Position numbers and translations under genes: made by a program
The notes under the pieces: generated by a model
What the model saw: only the letters and a program-made list of their open reading frames with translations
Databases searched by the model: none
Told to the model about the DNA's origin: nothing
In this document: one piece after another, positions 19,038 through 29,132 of the stretch
Numbering within the stretch: position 1 is the stretch's first letter
Layout of the letters: every line of letters begins with the position of its first letter
From: Neoehrlichia mikurensis
Lineage (GTDB): Bacteria > Pseudomonadota > Alphaproteobacteria > Rickettsiales > Anaplasmataceae
Assembly (NCBI RefSeq): GCF_019186785.1
Contig: NZ_CP066557.1
Location: forward strand, 496,001-560,000
Length of the DNA: 64,000 bases
Direction: 5' to 3'

Positions 19038-19727
19038 ATGTTTAACTTCAAAAATAAAACAACTAAAGACAAATTACCAAATAACATAGATTCCCAAAAT
19101 TGGTATCATGACCGTTATAGTTCCATAATTGTACAAAGAAACATTCTTTTATTACTTGTTATGTTTTCAGTTATTGGAATAGGTGTAAGTACTTTTATTA
19201 TATTAACCATTAGTAAAAATAGAACAATTGAGCCTTTCGTAGTAGAAATAGAAAAAAAATCTGGTATTACAACATTAGTTAATCCTATATCTGTAAAACA
19301 ATATTCAGCTGATGAAGTTTTAAATAACTATTTTATAATAGAATACATTAGAGCTAGAGAACTTTTTGATCCTAATAATTTTCAATACAACTATTACACA
19401 AAGGTAAGATTATTTTCTACACAAGATACATACAATGAATTTCGAAATTGGATAAGACTAAGTAATCCTTCAAGTCCTGTTAATTTATATGCAAATGTTG
19501 CTTCAGGACATATCAAAATCAGGTCATTACAACATCTTAATCCTGGAAATGTACAAATAAGATTTACATTAGAATTCAATGTACAAAATGGCTCTGTAAT
19601 TAAGAAAGATAGAATCGCAACACTCTCATTTCAATATACATCTCTTGAAATGAATGAACAACAAAGACAAATCAACCCTTTAGGATTTCAAATTACTTAT
19701 TATAGAGCAGATGATGAGTTTTTATAA
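19038..19727 (+). CDS. virB8: Type IV secretion inner-membrane protein VirB8
   Basis: Bitopic inner-membrane assembly factor of the T4SS that delivers effectors into the host cell. A cytoplasmic N-terminus of about 35 residues is followed by one membrane span (about 36-60, ILLLLVMFSVIGIGVSTFII). The periplasmic NTF2-like domain includes PFVVEIEKKSGITTLV and EYIRARELFDPNNFQYNYY, a standard VirB8 signature. It is the first gene of a tight virB8-virB9-virB10-virB11-virD4 operon. Ehrlichia genomes usually carry a second, divergent virB8 elsewhere. Confidence 0.95.
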   Translation: MFNFKNKTTKDKLPNNIDSQNWYHDRYSSIIVQRNILLLLVMFSVIGIGVSTFIILTISKNRTIEPFVVEIEKKSGITTLVNPISVKQYSADEVLNNYFIIEYIRARELFDPNNFQYNYYTKVRLFSTQDTYNEFRNWIRLSNPSSPVNLYANVASGHIKIRSLQHLNPGNVQIRFTLEFNVQNGSVIKKDRIATLSFQYTSLEMNEQQRQINPLGFQITYYRADDEFL

Positions 19728-19784
19728 TAAAGAAGTAAAGCCACTTCAAACTTTACATTTAAGTTATTTATAATAGGAAAGACA

Positions 19785-20600
19785 ATGAATTTTTACAAAA
19801 TTTGCTTAATGCTATTAATATTGATTACAATAATAGTCAATCAAACACAAGCTTTTGCTTACAATAAGCCTATATCAATAGATAGTAGAATTAAAACTTT
19901 TGTTTATAGTCAAAATGAAATTTTTACTATAGTTTTTAATTATGGATATCATTCATATATTGAGTTTTCTAAGGGAGAAACTGCGAAAGTTATAGCAATG
20001 GGTAACTCTACAAGTTGGAAAGTAAAACCTGTAGATAATAAGCTTTTTATTATGCCACTTGAAAAAAATGGTAAAACTAATATGCTAATTGAAACTAATA
20101 AAGGAAGAAGCTATGCTTTTGACTTAATATGTAGATCTACAAACACTAGAACATTAAATGCCAGCTTAAATACTGATTATTCTGAACTAAGAGATTTAGC
20201 ATATATAGTACGTTTTTATTATCCTAAAACTGAAGATGAATTTGACTTACATAATGTAAAAGCATCACCTATATCTTATACAAAAAGTAGTAATAATATA
20301 AATTTAATAAGCATTATCCCCAACAACACTCGTTACAATTATATTTATAACAAGTCCTTATCAAAACTTAATAAAGCAATAGTGCCATACGAATTATTTG
20401 ATGACGGGTTGCTAACTTATTTCAAATTTACTAACAACAATAAAACTATTCCAAAAATATTTACAGTCAACAAATACGGACAAGAAATTCCTTGTAAAAT
20501 GCTACTTTTACATAACTACATAATAATAAAAGGTGTACATAAAACATTACACCTTAAAGATAGTAAAGATGCTCTTCAAATTATCAATAAGACACTATAA
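19785..20600 (+). CDS. virB9: Type IV secretion outer-membrane complex protein VirB9
   Basis: Part of the VirB7-VirB9-VirB10 core complex. The first 25 residues are a cleavable signal peptide (ICLMLLILITIIVNQTQAFA). The N-terminal domain has DSRIKTFVYSQNEIFTIVF and the strand-rich IEFSKGETAKVIAMGNSTSW. The C-terminal region (FTVNKYGQEIPC onward) corresponds to the outer-membrane-proximal domain. A good ribosome site (aggaaag) lies 6 bases before ATG. Length 271, normal for the family. Confidence 0.95.
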   Translation: MNFYKICLMLLILITIIVNQTQAFAYNKPISIDSRIKTFVYSQNEIFTIVFNYGYHSYIEFSKGETAKVIAMGNSTSWKVKPVDNKLFIMPLEKNGKTNMLIETNKGRSYAFDLICRSTNTRTLNASLNTDYSELRDLAYIVRFYYPKTEDEFDLHNVKASPISYTKSSNNINLISIIPNNTRYNYIYNKSLSKLNKAIVPYELFDDGLLTYFKFTNNNKTIPKIFTVNKYGQEIPCKMLLLHNYIIIKGVHKTLHLKDSKDALQIINKTL

Positions 20601-20617
20601 GTAAATATGGATCATGT

Positions 20618-21874
20618 ATGATAGATGAAATTAAAAACAACACTGATACAGAAATTGTTGATAGTGTAAGCGTTGTAGGAATGAATAAAGGTAAAAAAAT
20701 TATTATACTTTCAGTTGTATTACTAGCAGCTGGACTAGCATATTACTTTTTTATCCATAAAACAGATAATGAGCATGATGTTAATACATCAAAACAAGTC
20801 GCAGAACAAGAAATTGAAAAATTACTTAAAGACGCTCAGTTGCCAACTCAAGAAACAGCTAATAAAATTGATGTACCACAAAAATTGCCAAGTTTGCCAC
20901 CATTAATTACCCCTAGCTTACCAACAATTCCATCAATTGAAAAACCTATTAATACTCCTCCAACTATTGAAACTATAAAGGTTCCACAACCAGAAATTAA
21001 AAAACAACCTGATATACCATTTCCATCATCAATGCACAGACCTTCTATTGAAAATCCTATATCAGCCTTCGCAGGTTATGATAAAGAAAGAAGAACTACT
21101 CCAATGTTAATAACTTCTGGTAGTGATCAAGAGACAAAAAAAGAAAATAAAAAACAAAATAACAATAATGATATTTTAAATTTCACATCCGCTCCAAAAG
21201 CAGTAGCAACACGTATTGCTAATTTAAATTATACAATATTACAAGGAAAAATTATTGATGCAGTATTAGAAACTGCAATAAATTCTGATTTGGCAGGTAC
21301 TTTAAGAGCTATTATTACAAGAGATGTATATTCAGAAGCTAACAATATAATTTTAATTCCAAAAGGATCTAGATTAATAGGGAGCTATTCTTTTGACGAA
21401 TCTCAAGGTAATACAAGAGTAAGTATTATATGGTCTAGGGTAATACTTCCACATGGTATAGACATTAAAATAGACTCGCCTGGAACAGATGAATTAGGAA
21501 GACAAGGAGTATCAGGGTTTGTAGATCATAAAATAAGCAACATTGTAACTTCTACATTATTACTATCAGGTGTTTCTTTTGGTACAGCCATTATAACATC
21601 AAAAATACCATCAATAAGTCAAAGTATTATCACTACCACACCTAAAACACCTGGAACTTTACTTCCTACAGAATCAACATCTACTACCTTACCAGTAAAA
21701 ATCTTTTCTCAGGCAATAGAAGAGGTTTCCGAATCTATAAAGTCTATATTAAAAAAATATTCTGATGTAAAACCAACAATATATGTAGATCAAGGTACTC
21801 TCCTTAAAGTATTTATTAATCAGGACCTTATATTTCCTAAAGAAGCCATAATTGGTACAAATGTTGTAAAGTAA
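20618..21874 (+). CDS. virB10: Type IV secretion channel scaffold VirB10
   Basis: Spans both membranes and transmits energy from the ATPases to the outer-membrane pore. A short cytoplasmic N-terminus leads to one inner-membrane helix (about residues 25-47, IIILSVVLLAAGLAYYFFI). A Pro-rich linker follows (about 85-145, with LPSLPPLITPSLPTIPS), the expected periplasm-spanning segment. The TrbI/VirB10 beta-barrel domain begins near ILQGKIIDAVLETAINSDLAG and contains IPKGSRLIGSY and GRQGVSGFVDH. It follows virB9 by 17 bases and precedes virB11 by 24. Confidence 0.96.
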   Translation: MIDEIKNNTDTEIVDSVSVVGMNKGKKIIILSVVLLAAGLAYYFFIHKTDNEHDVNTSKQVAEQEIEKLLKDAQLPTQETANKIDVPQKLPSLPPLITPSLPTIPSIEKPINTPPTIETIKVPQPEIKKQPDIPFPSSMHRPSIENPISAFAGYDKERRTTPMLITSGSDQETKKENKKQNNNNDILNFTSAPKAVATRIANLNYTILQGKIIDAVLETAINSDLAGTLRAIITRDVYSEANNIILIPKGSRLIGSYSFDESQGNTRVSIIWSRVILPHGIDIKIDSPGTDELGRQGVSGFVDHKISNIVTSTLLLSGVSFGTAIITSKIPSISQSIITTTPKTPGTLLPTESTSTTLPVKIFSQAIEEVSESIKSILKKYSDVKPTIYVDQGTLLKVFINQDLIFPKEAIIGTNVVK

Positions 21875-21898
21875 GTTAATAACTCAAAAAGCAAAACA

Positions 21899-22891
21899 AT
21901 GAATTATGCGGCATTAGATACATATCTTGAACCACTACAAAAAATCTTCAAAGAGGATGGAGTTAATGAAATTTCTATCAATAAAGAATGTGAAGTATGG
22001 ATCGAAAAAAAAGGTCATATACGTTGTGAAAAAATACCTATACTTACCTTATCACATTTAAAAGCACTTGGAAGATTAGTTGCACAAGCAACTGAACAAA
22101 AGATAAGTGAAGAACTACCTTTATTATCAGCAACATTGCCAAATGGATATCGTATACAGATTGTTTTTCCACCAGCATGTGAATCAACAACTGTTATTAT
22201 GTCTATAAGAAAGCCTTCTGTTATACAGTTCTCATTAGATGAATATGAAAAAATGGGAACTTTTGATCATACTATTACTGAAAGTACTATTGACAGTATT
22301 AATTATCAGCTAACTAATCTTTTACAAGAAAAAAAAATCAAAGAATTTTTAAAAACTGCTATTCTTCATAAAAAGAATATTATAATAAGCGGTGGTACAT
22401 CAACTGGAAAAACAACCTTTACCAATGCAGCACTACGATCCATTCCTAATATGGAAAGAATAATAACAGTAGAAGATTCTAGAGAAATAGTATTATCAGA
22501 CCATCCAAATAAAGTACATTTAATTGCCTCAAAAGGTGGGCAAGGAAGATCAAAAGTTACAACTCAAGATTTAATTGAAGCATGTTTAAGATTACGTCCT
22601 GATAGGATAATTGTAGGAGAATTAAGAGGAGCTGAAGCCTTTAGCTTTTTACGAGCAATTAATACTGGGCATCCCGGTTCTATTTCAACATTACATGCTG
22701 ACACACCAAAAATGGCACTCGAACAATTAAAACTCATGGTAATGCAAGCAGGATTCGGTATTCCACCTGAGCAAATTGCTGATTATATTTTAAATATTAT
22801 TGATATTATTATACAGTTAAAAAGGACATCTGATGGAATAAGGCATGTTTCAGAAATATTATTCACTAAATCTTTACACAAAAGTGTTTAA
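21899..22891 (+). CDS. virB11: Type IV secretion ATPase VirB11
   Basis: Hexameric traffic ATPase at the cytoplasmic face of the T4SS. The 330 residues match the family. The N-terminal domain covers about 1-150. The C-terminal RecA-like domain has Walker A SGGTSTGKTTF, the Asp box VEDSREI, the Walker B region DRIIVGELRGAEAF and the His box GHPGSISTLHAD. All catalytic elements are intact. Confidence 0.97.
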   Translation: MNYAALDTYLEPLQKIFKEDGVNEISINKECEVWIEKKGHIRCEKIPILTLSHLKALGRLVAQATEQKISEELPLLSATLPNGYRIQIVFPPACESTTVIMSIRKPSVIQFSLDEYEKMGTFDHTITESTIDSINYQLTNLLQEKKIKEFLKTAILHKKNIIISGGTSTGKTTFTNAALRSIPNMERIITVEDSREIVLSDHPNKVHLIASKGGQGRSKVTTQDLIEACLRLRPDRIIVGELRGAEAFSFLRAINTGHPGSISTLHADTPKMALEQLKLMVMQAGFGIPPEQIADYILNIIDIIIQLKRTSDGIRHVSEILFTKSLHKSV

Positions 22892-22931
22892 GATATAATA
22901 ATTCTTTTCAAATGAACCAAGTTATATACTT

Positions 22932-24956
22932 ATGATGGATAGTAAAAGTGTAAATCATATACGTAATGTTTTATTTCTCATTGTTGGATTATTTTCTCTT
23001 TTAGAATTTTGTTTTTATATATCAGGTATATTATTTATAATAAGTGTATGGGGAATTAATAGTGTTGACTTTAAAGCTATAAATCCTAGTATTAATCATT
23101 TTCCAAGTAGATTATGGCCTACTATTTTTAACTATGTACAACATTGGTGGAATCATCCATCTTTATACAATACATCTCTAGTTTTTAAACTTCTTACATC
23201 GCTCTTAGCCCCATTATGCACACTAGGAATTATATTTTGGAATTTAAGAACAGTATTATTTGATTGGAGACCTTTTAAAAAGAAAGAATCCTTACATGGA
23301 GATTCTAGATGGGCTACAGAGAAAGATATACGTAAAATTGGATTACGTAGTAAAAAAGGAATATTACTAGGCAAAGATAAAAAAGGCTATCTTGTTGCAG
23401 ATGGCTATCAGCATGCATTATTATTTGCACCTACCGGATCTGGAAAAGGTGTTGGTTTCGTTATCCCAAATTTATTATTTTGGGAGGATTCTGTAATTGT
23501 ACATGACATAAAACTTGAAAACTATGATCTAACAAGTGGTTGGCGAAAGAAAAAAGGACAAGAAGTTTATGTATGGAATCCAGCACAACCTGATGGTATA
23601 AGTCATTGTTATAATCCATTAGACTGGATTAGTTCAAAACCTGGACAAATGGTCGACGATGTGCAAAAAATAGCAAATTTAATAATGCCTGAACAGGATT
23701 TTTGGTATAATGAAGCTCGTAGTTTATTCGTGGGAGTAGTTCTATACTTACTTGCAGTTCCAGAAAAAGTCAAGTCATTCGGTGAAGTAGTTCGCACTAT
23801 GCGTAGCGATGACGTAGTATATAATCTTGCAGTTGTATTAGATACCATAGGAAAAAAAATTCATCCAGTTGCATATATGAATATTGCTGCTTTTTTACAA
23901 AAGGCAGATAAAGAACGTTCTGGTGTTGTATCAACTATGAACTCATCTCTAGAATTATGGGCAAACCCTTTAATAGATACAGCAACGGCTTCAAGTGATT
24001 TTAATATTCAAGAATTCAAGAAGAAAAAAATTACAGTTTATGTAGGATTAACACCTGACAATTTAACACGTCTTCGTCCACTAATGCAAGTGTTTTATCA
24101 ACAAGCTACAGAATTTTTATGTAGATCTCTTCCATCTGACGATGAGCCTTACGGTGTATTATTCTTAATGGATGAATTTCCAACTCTTGGAAAAATGGAG
24201 CAGTTTCAAACAGGTATTGCATACTTTCGCGGATATAGAGTAAGACTATTTTTAATAATACAAGATACTGAACAGTTAAAAGGAATATACGAAGAAGCAG
24301 GAATGAATTCATTCTTATCAAATTCAACTTATAGAATTACTTTTGCAGCTAACAATATTGAAACAGCCAATCTCATTTCACAACTTATTGGTAATAAAAC
24401 CGTTAATCAAGAGTCACTAAACAAACCTAAATTTTTAGATCTTAATCCCGCATCACGTTCTCTTCATATATCAGAAACACAAAGAGCACTTTTATTACCT
24501 CAAGAAGTAATAATGTTACCTAAAGACGAGCAAATTTTACTAATAGAATCTACTTATCCTATAAAATCCCATAAAATAAAATATTACGAAGATAAAACAT
24601 TCACAAAAAAGTTGTTTAAAAGCACATTCGTTCCAACACAAGAGCCTTATAATCCTAACAATAATATACCAATAGATGAAAGTGATCAAATACCAGCTAT
24701 TGACATGTCAGAACAATCAGACCAAACCAAATCTTTTGATCAAGATGTATCTTTGTATGATGAATTAAATAACGATAATTACGAAGATGATAATTTCTTT
24801 GATGATATAAATGATGATGAGGATATTAGTGATGATGAGGATATTAGTGAGGATATTAATAATGAAGATATTGATGATTATTTTTATAATGATGACGAAA
24901 ATAATAACAGTGAAGATACCGTAAAGGATAATTTGGATACTAATAAAGAAAAATAA
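22932..24956 (+). CDS. virD4: Type IV secretion coupling protein VirD4
   Basis: Recruits substrates to the T4SS channel. Two membrane spans lie in the N-terminus (about residues 12-38 and 80-105). The ATPase domain has Walker A FAPTGSGKGVGFVIPNL, Walker B VLFLMDEFPTLG and the typical FLIIQDTEQLKGIYE. After about residue 560 comes a tail of roughly 110 residues that is mostly Asp, Glu and Asn. It contains tandem DDEDIS units encoded by two exact 18-base repeats (24813-24830, 24831-24848). Acidic VirD4 tails of this kind are a lineage feature and may contact basic or translocation signals (inference). It ends the operon and converges on the ilvC homologue. Confidence 0.96.
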   Translation: MMDSKSVNHIRNVLFLIVGLFSLLEFCFYISGILFIISVWGINSVDFKAINPSINHFPSRLWPTIFNYVQHWWNHPSLYNTSLVFKLLTSLLAPLCTLGIIFWNLRTVLFDWRPFKKKESLHGDSRWATEKDIRKIGLRSKKGILLGKDKKGYLVADGYQHALLFAPTGSGKGVGFVIPNLLFWEDSVIVHDIKLENYDLTSGWRKKKGQEVYVWNPAQPDGISHCYNPLDWISSKPGQMVDDVQKIANLIMPEQDFWYNEARSLFVGVVLYLLAVPEKVKSFGEVVRTMRSDDVVYNLAVVLDTIGKKIHPVAYMNIAAFLQKADKERSGVVSTMNSSLELWANPLIDTATASSDFNIQEFKKKKITVYVGLTPDNLTRLRPLMQVFYQQATEFLCRSLPSDDEPYGVLFLMDEFPTLGKMEQFQTGIAYFRGYRVRLFLIIQDTEQLKGIYEEAGMNSFLSNSTYRITFAANNIETANLISQLIGNKTVNQESLNKPKFLDLNPASRSLHISETQRALLLPQEVIMLPKDEQILLIESTYPIKSHKIKYYEDKTFTKKLFKSTFVPTQEPYNPNNNIPIDESDQIPAIDMSEQSDQTKSFDQDVSLYDELNNDNYEDDNFFDDINDDEDISDDEDISEDINNEDIDDYFYNDDENNNSEDTVKDNLDTNKEK

Positions 24957-25018
24957 AGAAGAATGTTAATATAATAATGAAAAGAGCTTTATTAATAATA
25001 CTAAAATATAACACATAA

Positions 25019-26005
25019 TTATAACATTCCTTTATCCTTCATCAATTTTCTAAGGTTATTACCAACTTGATCAATTAAGTTATCTTTTATTTTTTTTCTG
25101 TTTTCATTCAAATTATAAAAATGCATGCTATGTTCTTGAAGAAATTTGCATACAAAAGATTTATCCTGTATTTGTGCTAAAGCCTTCTTCATTTCTTGCT
25201 TTACACTTTCATTAATAATCTTATTTCCAACTAAGTTAGCTCCATATTCTGCAGTATTTGAAATTTCATTAAAAACACCATAAATACCTTTTTCATACAT
25301 TAAATCTGTTATTAATTTAACTTCATGCAGACATCCAAAATATGCAAGTTCAGGTGACAATCCAGCATTAACTAATACTTCAAATGCAGCATTCACTAAA
25401 AATGGTATACCTCCACATAAAACAACTTGCTCACTAAAAAGATTCACTTCTACTTCTTCTTTTAGTGTTGTTCGCATAATTATATTACCCAAAGTAACAG
25501 CCGACGCATAAGAATTCATTATCAATTCTGTCGTTTTAGTATAATCCTGTTCTATATCAACAAAACATACTACACCTTTTTTATTCAAATATTGACTTCT
25601 TACAGCAGATCCTATTGCTTTAGGAGAAACCATACATACATTAATGTAAGGTACTATTTTTATATGTTTATAGTAAATGCTGAATCCATGTGCTACTATT
25701 AATGTTTGCTTAGGTTTTAAAAAAGGCTTCACACTGTTTTCATATATTTCATAATGCAATTCATCAGGCGCAAGGAGTACTATAATATCACTATCAGATA
25801 TTACAGTACTCTTTGTACTAACAGGGAATCCATCTTTTCTTGCTAAATCAATACTATCAGATCCATCATATAAAATAATATTGATCTTACCGACGCCACT
25901 ATCACGTAAATTAAGAGCGTGCGCTCTGCCTTGAGAACCATATCCTAATATTGTAATGTTGAATTCTTTTAAATAACTTGAATCTTTATAAGAATAAATG
26001 TTCAT
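25019..26005 (-). CDS. ilvC: Ketol-acid reductoisomerase homologue lacking metal ligands
   Basis: The 328 residues align along their length with class I ketol-acid reductoisomerase: the Rossmann motif ILGYGSQGRAHALNLRDSGV, AHGFSIYY, SPKAIGSAVR, LFSEQVVLCGG and a C-terminal NTAEYG. Two of the four carboxylates that bind Mg in the family appear replaced. The usual TDLFGEQ reads VNLFSEQ (Asp to Asn). The usual FECLHE reads FGCLHE (first Glu to Gly). The Gly-rich turn has Arg where His is normal. No other branched-chain amino acid gene is nearby. The fold is certain; the enzymatic activity is doubtful. The alignment is from memory of family members. Confidence 0.85.
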   Translation of the reverse strand: MNIYSYKDSSYLKEFNITILGYGSQGRAHALNLRDSGVGKINIILYDGSDSIDLARKDGFPVSTKSTVISDSDIIVLLAPDELHYEIYENSVKPFLKPKQTLIVAHGFSIYYKHIKIVPYINVCMVSPKAIGSAVRSQYLNKKGVVCFVDIEQDYTKTTELIMNSYASAVTLGNIIMRTTLKEEVEVNLFSEQVVLCGGIPFLVNAAFEVLVNAGLSPELAYFGCLHEVKLITDLMYEKGIYGVFNEISNTAEYGANLVGNKIINESVKQEMKKALAQIQDKSFVCKFLQEHSMHFYNLNENRKKIKDNLIDQVGNNLRKLMKDKGML

Positions 26006-26050
26006 AAGTTTTTCACATTAAAAAGAAAATAACACTATAATATATTCCTA

Positions 26051-26521
26051 CTACAGATAATAGTGTCCATGGTGACTACCACAATTGTCGGCTAAACACT
26101 CAAAATTATTGTAAGAAGGAACATTAAGAACTACGTAACCGTAATCTCCTATTTTTACAGTAACATTATCAAAAGAATCACTAATTATATCACTATTATA
26201 ATAGTGGTGCACTATTTTTAAATTACAGGCAACATATGTGGCATCAAAATCTTCAATATTCTTGTTATTATTTTTATTAAATATCAATTCCAATCCAAGT
26301 TCAATATCTTCTTCATGTATATCAGACATTACATCTTGGACATCAGAAGTATCTTGTCCAATAATTTCTTTATCCACTACAAATTCAACAGTATCAATAT
26401 CTTGTGCAATAACCTTTTCATCAGCTACAGGTAGTTCAGTTTTTTTATCATCTTTTTGAGAAAATAATTTAAAAAAATCATCCAAATCCTGAATTTTATT
26501 AATTTTTTCTAAATAATTCAT
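26051..26521 (-). CDS. Hypothetical acidic protein, 156 aa
   Basis: No family recognised. I place the start at ATG 26521-26519 because AGGAG sits just upstream of it; a longer frame to 26563 has no such site. The first 90 residues are charged and rich in Asp, Glu and Val, with no membrane span. The C-terminal half has a compact strand-like region (VTVKIGDYGYVVLNVPSY) and ends in CGSHHGHYYL, with three His in six residues that could bind metal. It is divergent from fdxA. A lineage-specific protein is likely. Confidence 0.65.
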   Translation of the reverse strand: MNYLEKINKIQDLDDFFKLFSQKDDKKTELPVADEKVIAQDIDTVEFVVDKEIIGQDTSDVQDVMSDIHEEDIELGLELIFNKNNNKNIEDFDATYVACNLKIVHHYYNSDIISDSFDNVTVKIGDYGYVVLNVPSYNNFECLADNCGSHHGHYYL

Positions 26522-26664
26522 ATTAATCTCCTTTGTGTGTGTAGCAATTAAAATTGCATTCAATCAGTACATCAAATTTATAAAAAGTATAGTATTATTT
26601 TAACGTTGCATAAAAAATCGCAAGGAACTATAATTAGTAAAAGTTATATAACTATTAACATTAA

Positions 26665-27039
26665 GTGACTCATTTTGTAACAGAAAAATGCATAAAATGT
26701 AAATATACTGATTGTGTTGAGGTTTGCCCTGTTGATTGTTTTTATGAGGGCATAAATATGCTAGTTATAGATCCTGAACAATGCATAGACTGTGGCGTTT
26801 GTATACCAGAATGTCCTATTGATGCAATAGTAACTGATGATGCAGTAAAAGATATTTTACAATGTGATGATGATACGTTAAACGAAGAACAAAAAAAGCT
26901 TAAAGTATTTTACAATATTAATGCTGAATTTGCAAAAAAATGGGAAAACATTACTTCCAAAAAATCCCCTATGAACGAAGCAGATTTATACAAAAATGAA
27001 AATAACAAAGTACAATATTTCAATGAAAATATAACATAA
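26665..27039 (+). CDS. fdxA: Seven-iron ferredoxin FdxA
   Basis: Small electron carrier. The start is GTG at 26665, giving [20 protein letters not shown], the normal N-terminus for this group. The first Cys set, [14 protein letters not shown], with an extra non-Cys position, suits a 3Fe-4S cluster. [12 protein letters not shown] with the adjoining Cys gives the 4Fe-4S cluster. The 124 residues include a C-terminal tail rich in Lys and Asn. It converges on nadA with a 6-base gap. Confidence 0.95.
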   Translation: MTHFVTEKCIKCKYTDCVEVCPVDCFYEGINMLVIDPEQCIDCGVCIPECPIDAIVTDDAVKDILQCDDDTLNEEQKKLKVFYNINAEFAKKWENITSKKSPMNEADLYKNENNKVQYFNENIT

Positions 27040-27045
27040 ACATGT

Positions 27046-27987
27046 TTATCCCATAATTAACATAGCGTCTAATGCTTTTTTAGCCATAATACTTACTGAT
27101 TTTTCTACAGTAACTTCAGGAAAATCATTCAATAAACAGTCATACAGTTTTTCTAGAGTGTTCAATCTCATATATGGACATTTACTGCAAGATTCACATC
27201 CACTATCTGTTTTTTTTAAAAAATAGAAATTACTTTTAGCAGATACTTTTTTCATTTGATGAAGTATTCCTTCCTCTGTTAAAACAATAAACTCTGATCC
27301 TGGTCTATCAGCAGTATATTTTAAAAGCTGAGTAGTCGATCCAACAAAGTGTGCATACTTTAATAAGTTACCAGGACATTCTGGATGAGCTATCACATGC
27401 GCATTTACATATTTTGTCATTAACCCTACAAGTTCACGTTCAGAAAAACTTTCATGAACTATACAACTACCCTGCCATAAAATCATTTTTCTTTGTGTCT
27501 TATTTTCTAAAAATCTACCAAGAAATTTATCTGGAGCAAACAATATTGTTTTGTCTTTAGGTATTTGATTAATAATTTTAGCTGCATTTGATGATGTACA
27601 AATTATATCAGAATAAGATTTTACCTCTGCAGAAGAATTTATATAAGTTACAGATACACAATCACTATATTTTTGTCTAAATTTTTTAAAATCTTCAACT
27701 TTACAAGAAGTAGCTAAAGAACACCCCGCATTTATATCTGGCAATAAAACTTTTTTTTTTGGATTAATAATTTTTGCAACTTCTGCCATAAAATATACTC
27801 CACAAAAAACTATAATATCAGCATCTGTAGAGGCTGCTTTTTTTGATAATTCTAAAGAGTCTCCAATAAAATCAGCTATATCTTGAATCTCTGATTCTTG
27901 ATAATAATGTGAAAGTATGACTGCATTTTTTTTTTTAGATATGTTACGTATTTTGTAAAAAATGTCCTCGTAATTATCACCTAACAT
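27046..27987 (-). CDS. nadA: Quinolinate synthase NadA
   Basis: Condenses iminoaspartate with dihydroxyacetone phosphate to quinolinate, using a 4Fe-4S cluster. The 313 residues match the family. [20 protein letters not shown] is the N-terminal signature. The three cluster cysteines are in [19 protein letters not shown] and [11 protein letters not shown]. nadC, the next enzyme, is also in this window at 35.4 kb. bioC lies immediately upstream on the same strand, 41 bases away. Confidence 0.96.
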   Translation of the reverse strand: MLGDNYEDIFYKIRNISKKKNAVILSHYYQESEIQDIADFIGDSLELSKKAASTDADIIVFCGVYFMAEVAKIINPKKKVLLPDINAGCSLATSCKVEDFKKFRQKYSDCVSVTYINSSAEVKSYSDIICTSSNAAKIINQIPKDKTILFAPDKFLGRFLENKTQRKMILWQGSCIVHESFSERELVGLMTKYVNAHVIAHPECPGNLLKYAHFVGSTTQLLKYTADRPGSEFIVLTEEGILHQMKKVSAKSNFYFLKKTDSGCESCSKCPYMRLNTLEKLYDCLLNDFPEVTVEKSVSIMAKKALDAMLIMG

Positions 27988-28028
27988 GTTTTCAAATTAA
28001 AAATTATTTTAAAATTGTATCAGAAACG

Positions 28029-28778
28029 TTATTTTTTAACAATCAAATACATTATATGCCAAGAACTAAAAATCTTTCCTTGATCTACATATAACTTTTC
28101 ATATTTTCTACTTAAAGTAAATATATTGTATTTTGTATTACAAAAACTTTTTTTTATGTAAGAACCTGTCATTTTCATATTTACTAAAAATTCACGAAAT
28201 GTTTTATAGTATTGCCTACATTCTATACAATCTATATACTGTACCTTTGCACCTAGCACATCTATTATATTTTTTAATTCATAAACTTTATAAAAATAAT
28301 TAAAGTTACTTCCTATTTTTTTATTAACAGCAATTAATTCCTGTAATGTACCAAAAATTGGGATAGTTATATATAATTGAGATTTTGGTTTTAAAATACT
28401 TAAAACACTTTTCAATGTTACAAAAATATTATCTGTCCAATGCATTGCCATAGATGAAATAATTATATCAAAAGTATTTTCTTTAAAAGGCATCATGTCC
28501 ATATTACAATTGACAGATAACCCATTTGTTTTTTTTTTAGCTATATTGCACATTTTTTCAGATAAATCTATCTGAAAAAATTCAGCATTTTCAATTTTTA
28601 ATATTTTGCCTATATAACCTGTACCACAACCTACATCTAAAATTTTTCCTTCATTACCATTTATATAGACAAGATTACATAATTTTTGTGCAATTTCATA
28701 CTGCATTACAGAAAAGTTATCATAATAACATGAAGCTTCATTAAAAGCTGACTTCACTTTATATGTTAAAAAACTCAT
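28029..28778 (-). CDS. bioC: Malonyl-ACP O-methyltransferase BioC
   Basis: Methylates malonyl-ACP to start pimeloyl synthesis for biotin. The opening VKSAFNEASCYYDNFSVMQY matches the BioC N-terminus, which sets it apart from generic methyltransferases. SAM motif I is GKILDVGCGTGYIGKIL, and IIISSMAMHWTDN matches the BioC post-I region. Length 249. Ehrlichia species are known to make biotin, which supports the role. The upstream gap is shared with the divergent phage portal gene. Confidence 0.85.
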   Translation of the reverse strand: MSFLTYKVKSAFNEASCYYDNFSVMQYEIAQKLCNLVYINGNEGKILDVGCGTGYIGKILKIENAEFFQIDLSEKMCNIAKKKTNGLSVNCNMDMMPFKENTFDIIISSMAMHWTDNIFVTLKSVLSILKPKSQLYITIPIFGTLQELIAVNKKIGSNFNYFYKVYELKNIIDVLGAKVQYIDCIECRQYYKTFREFLVNMKMTGSYIKKSFCNTKYNIFTLSRKYEKLYVDQGKIFSSWHIMYLIVKK

Positions 28779-29132
28779 TATAAAAATTACTTCCTTATAT
28801 TAAAAACATATGTTATATTATATACTAGCTTTTATGTTTTTATTATCTAGCAAATTATATTCTTTTATTAATTTTTTTAATTTATATAGTAAAATCCTAA
28901 ATAATATTAAGCTACTACTTATAATAAAATCTTGTGTGTATAAATTCTTAACGTTTTCATATACATTACAAAACACGTATTAAGTTACTACCAAAATATT
29001 TTTTCCATTTACTTCATAAAATCTAGTATTTTTTCGAAGTTATAAATTTATATTGATAAACTATATTATTTTTAGATACAGCTAAAAAATTTTACATTAG
29101 AGCTATACATAAATTATTGTAAAGAATTTCTT
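28779..29132. other. AT-rich gap between bioC and the portal gene
   Basis: 354 bases between divergent genes. No gene or repeat recognised. Confidence 0.5.
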
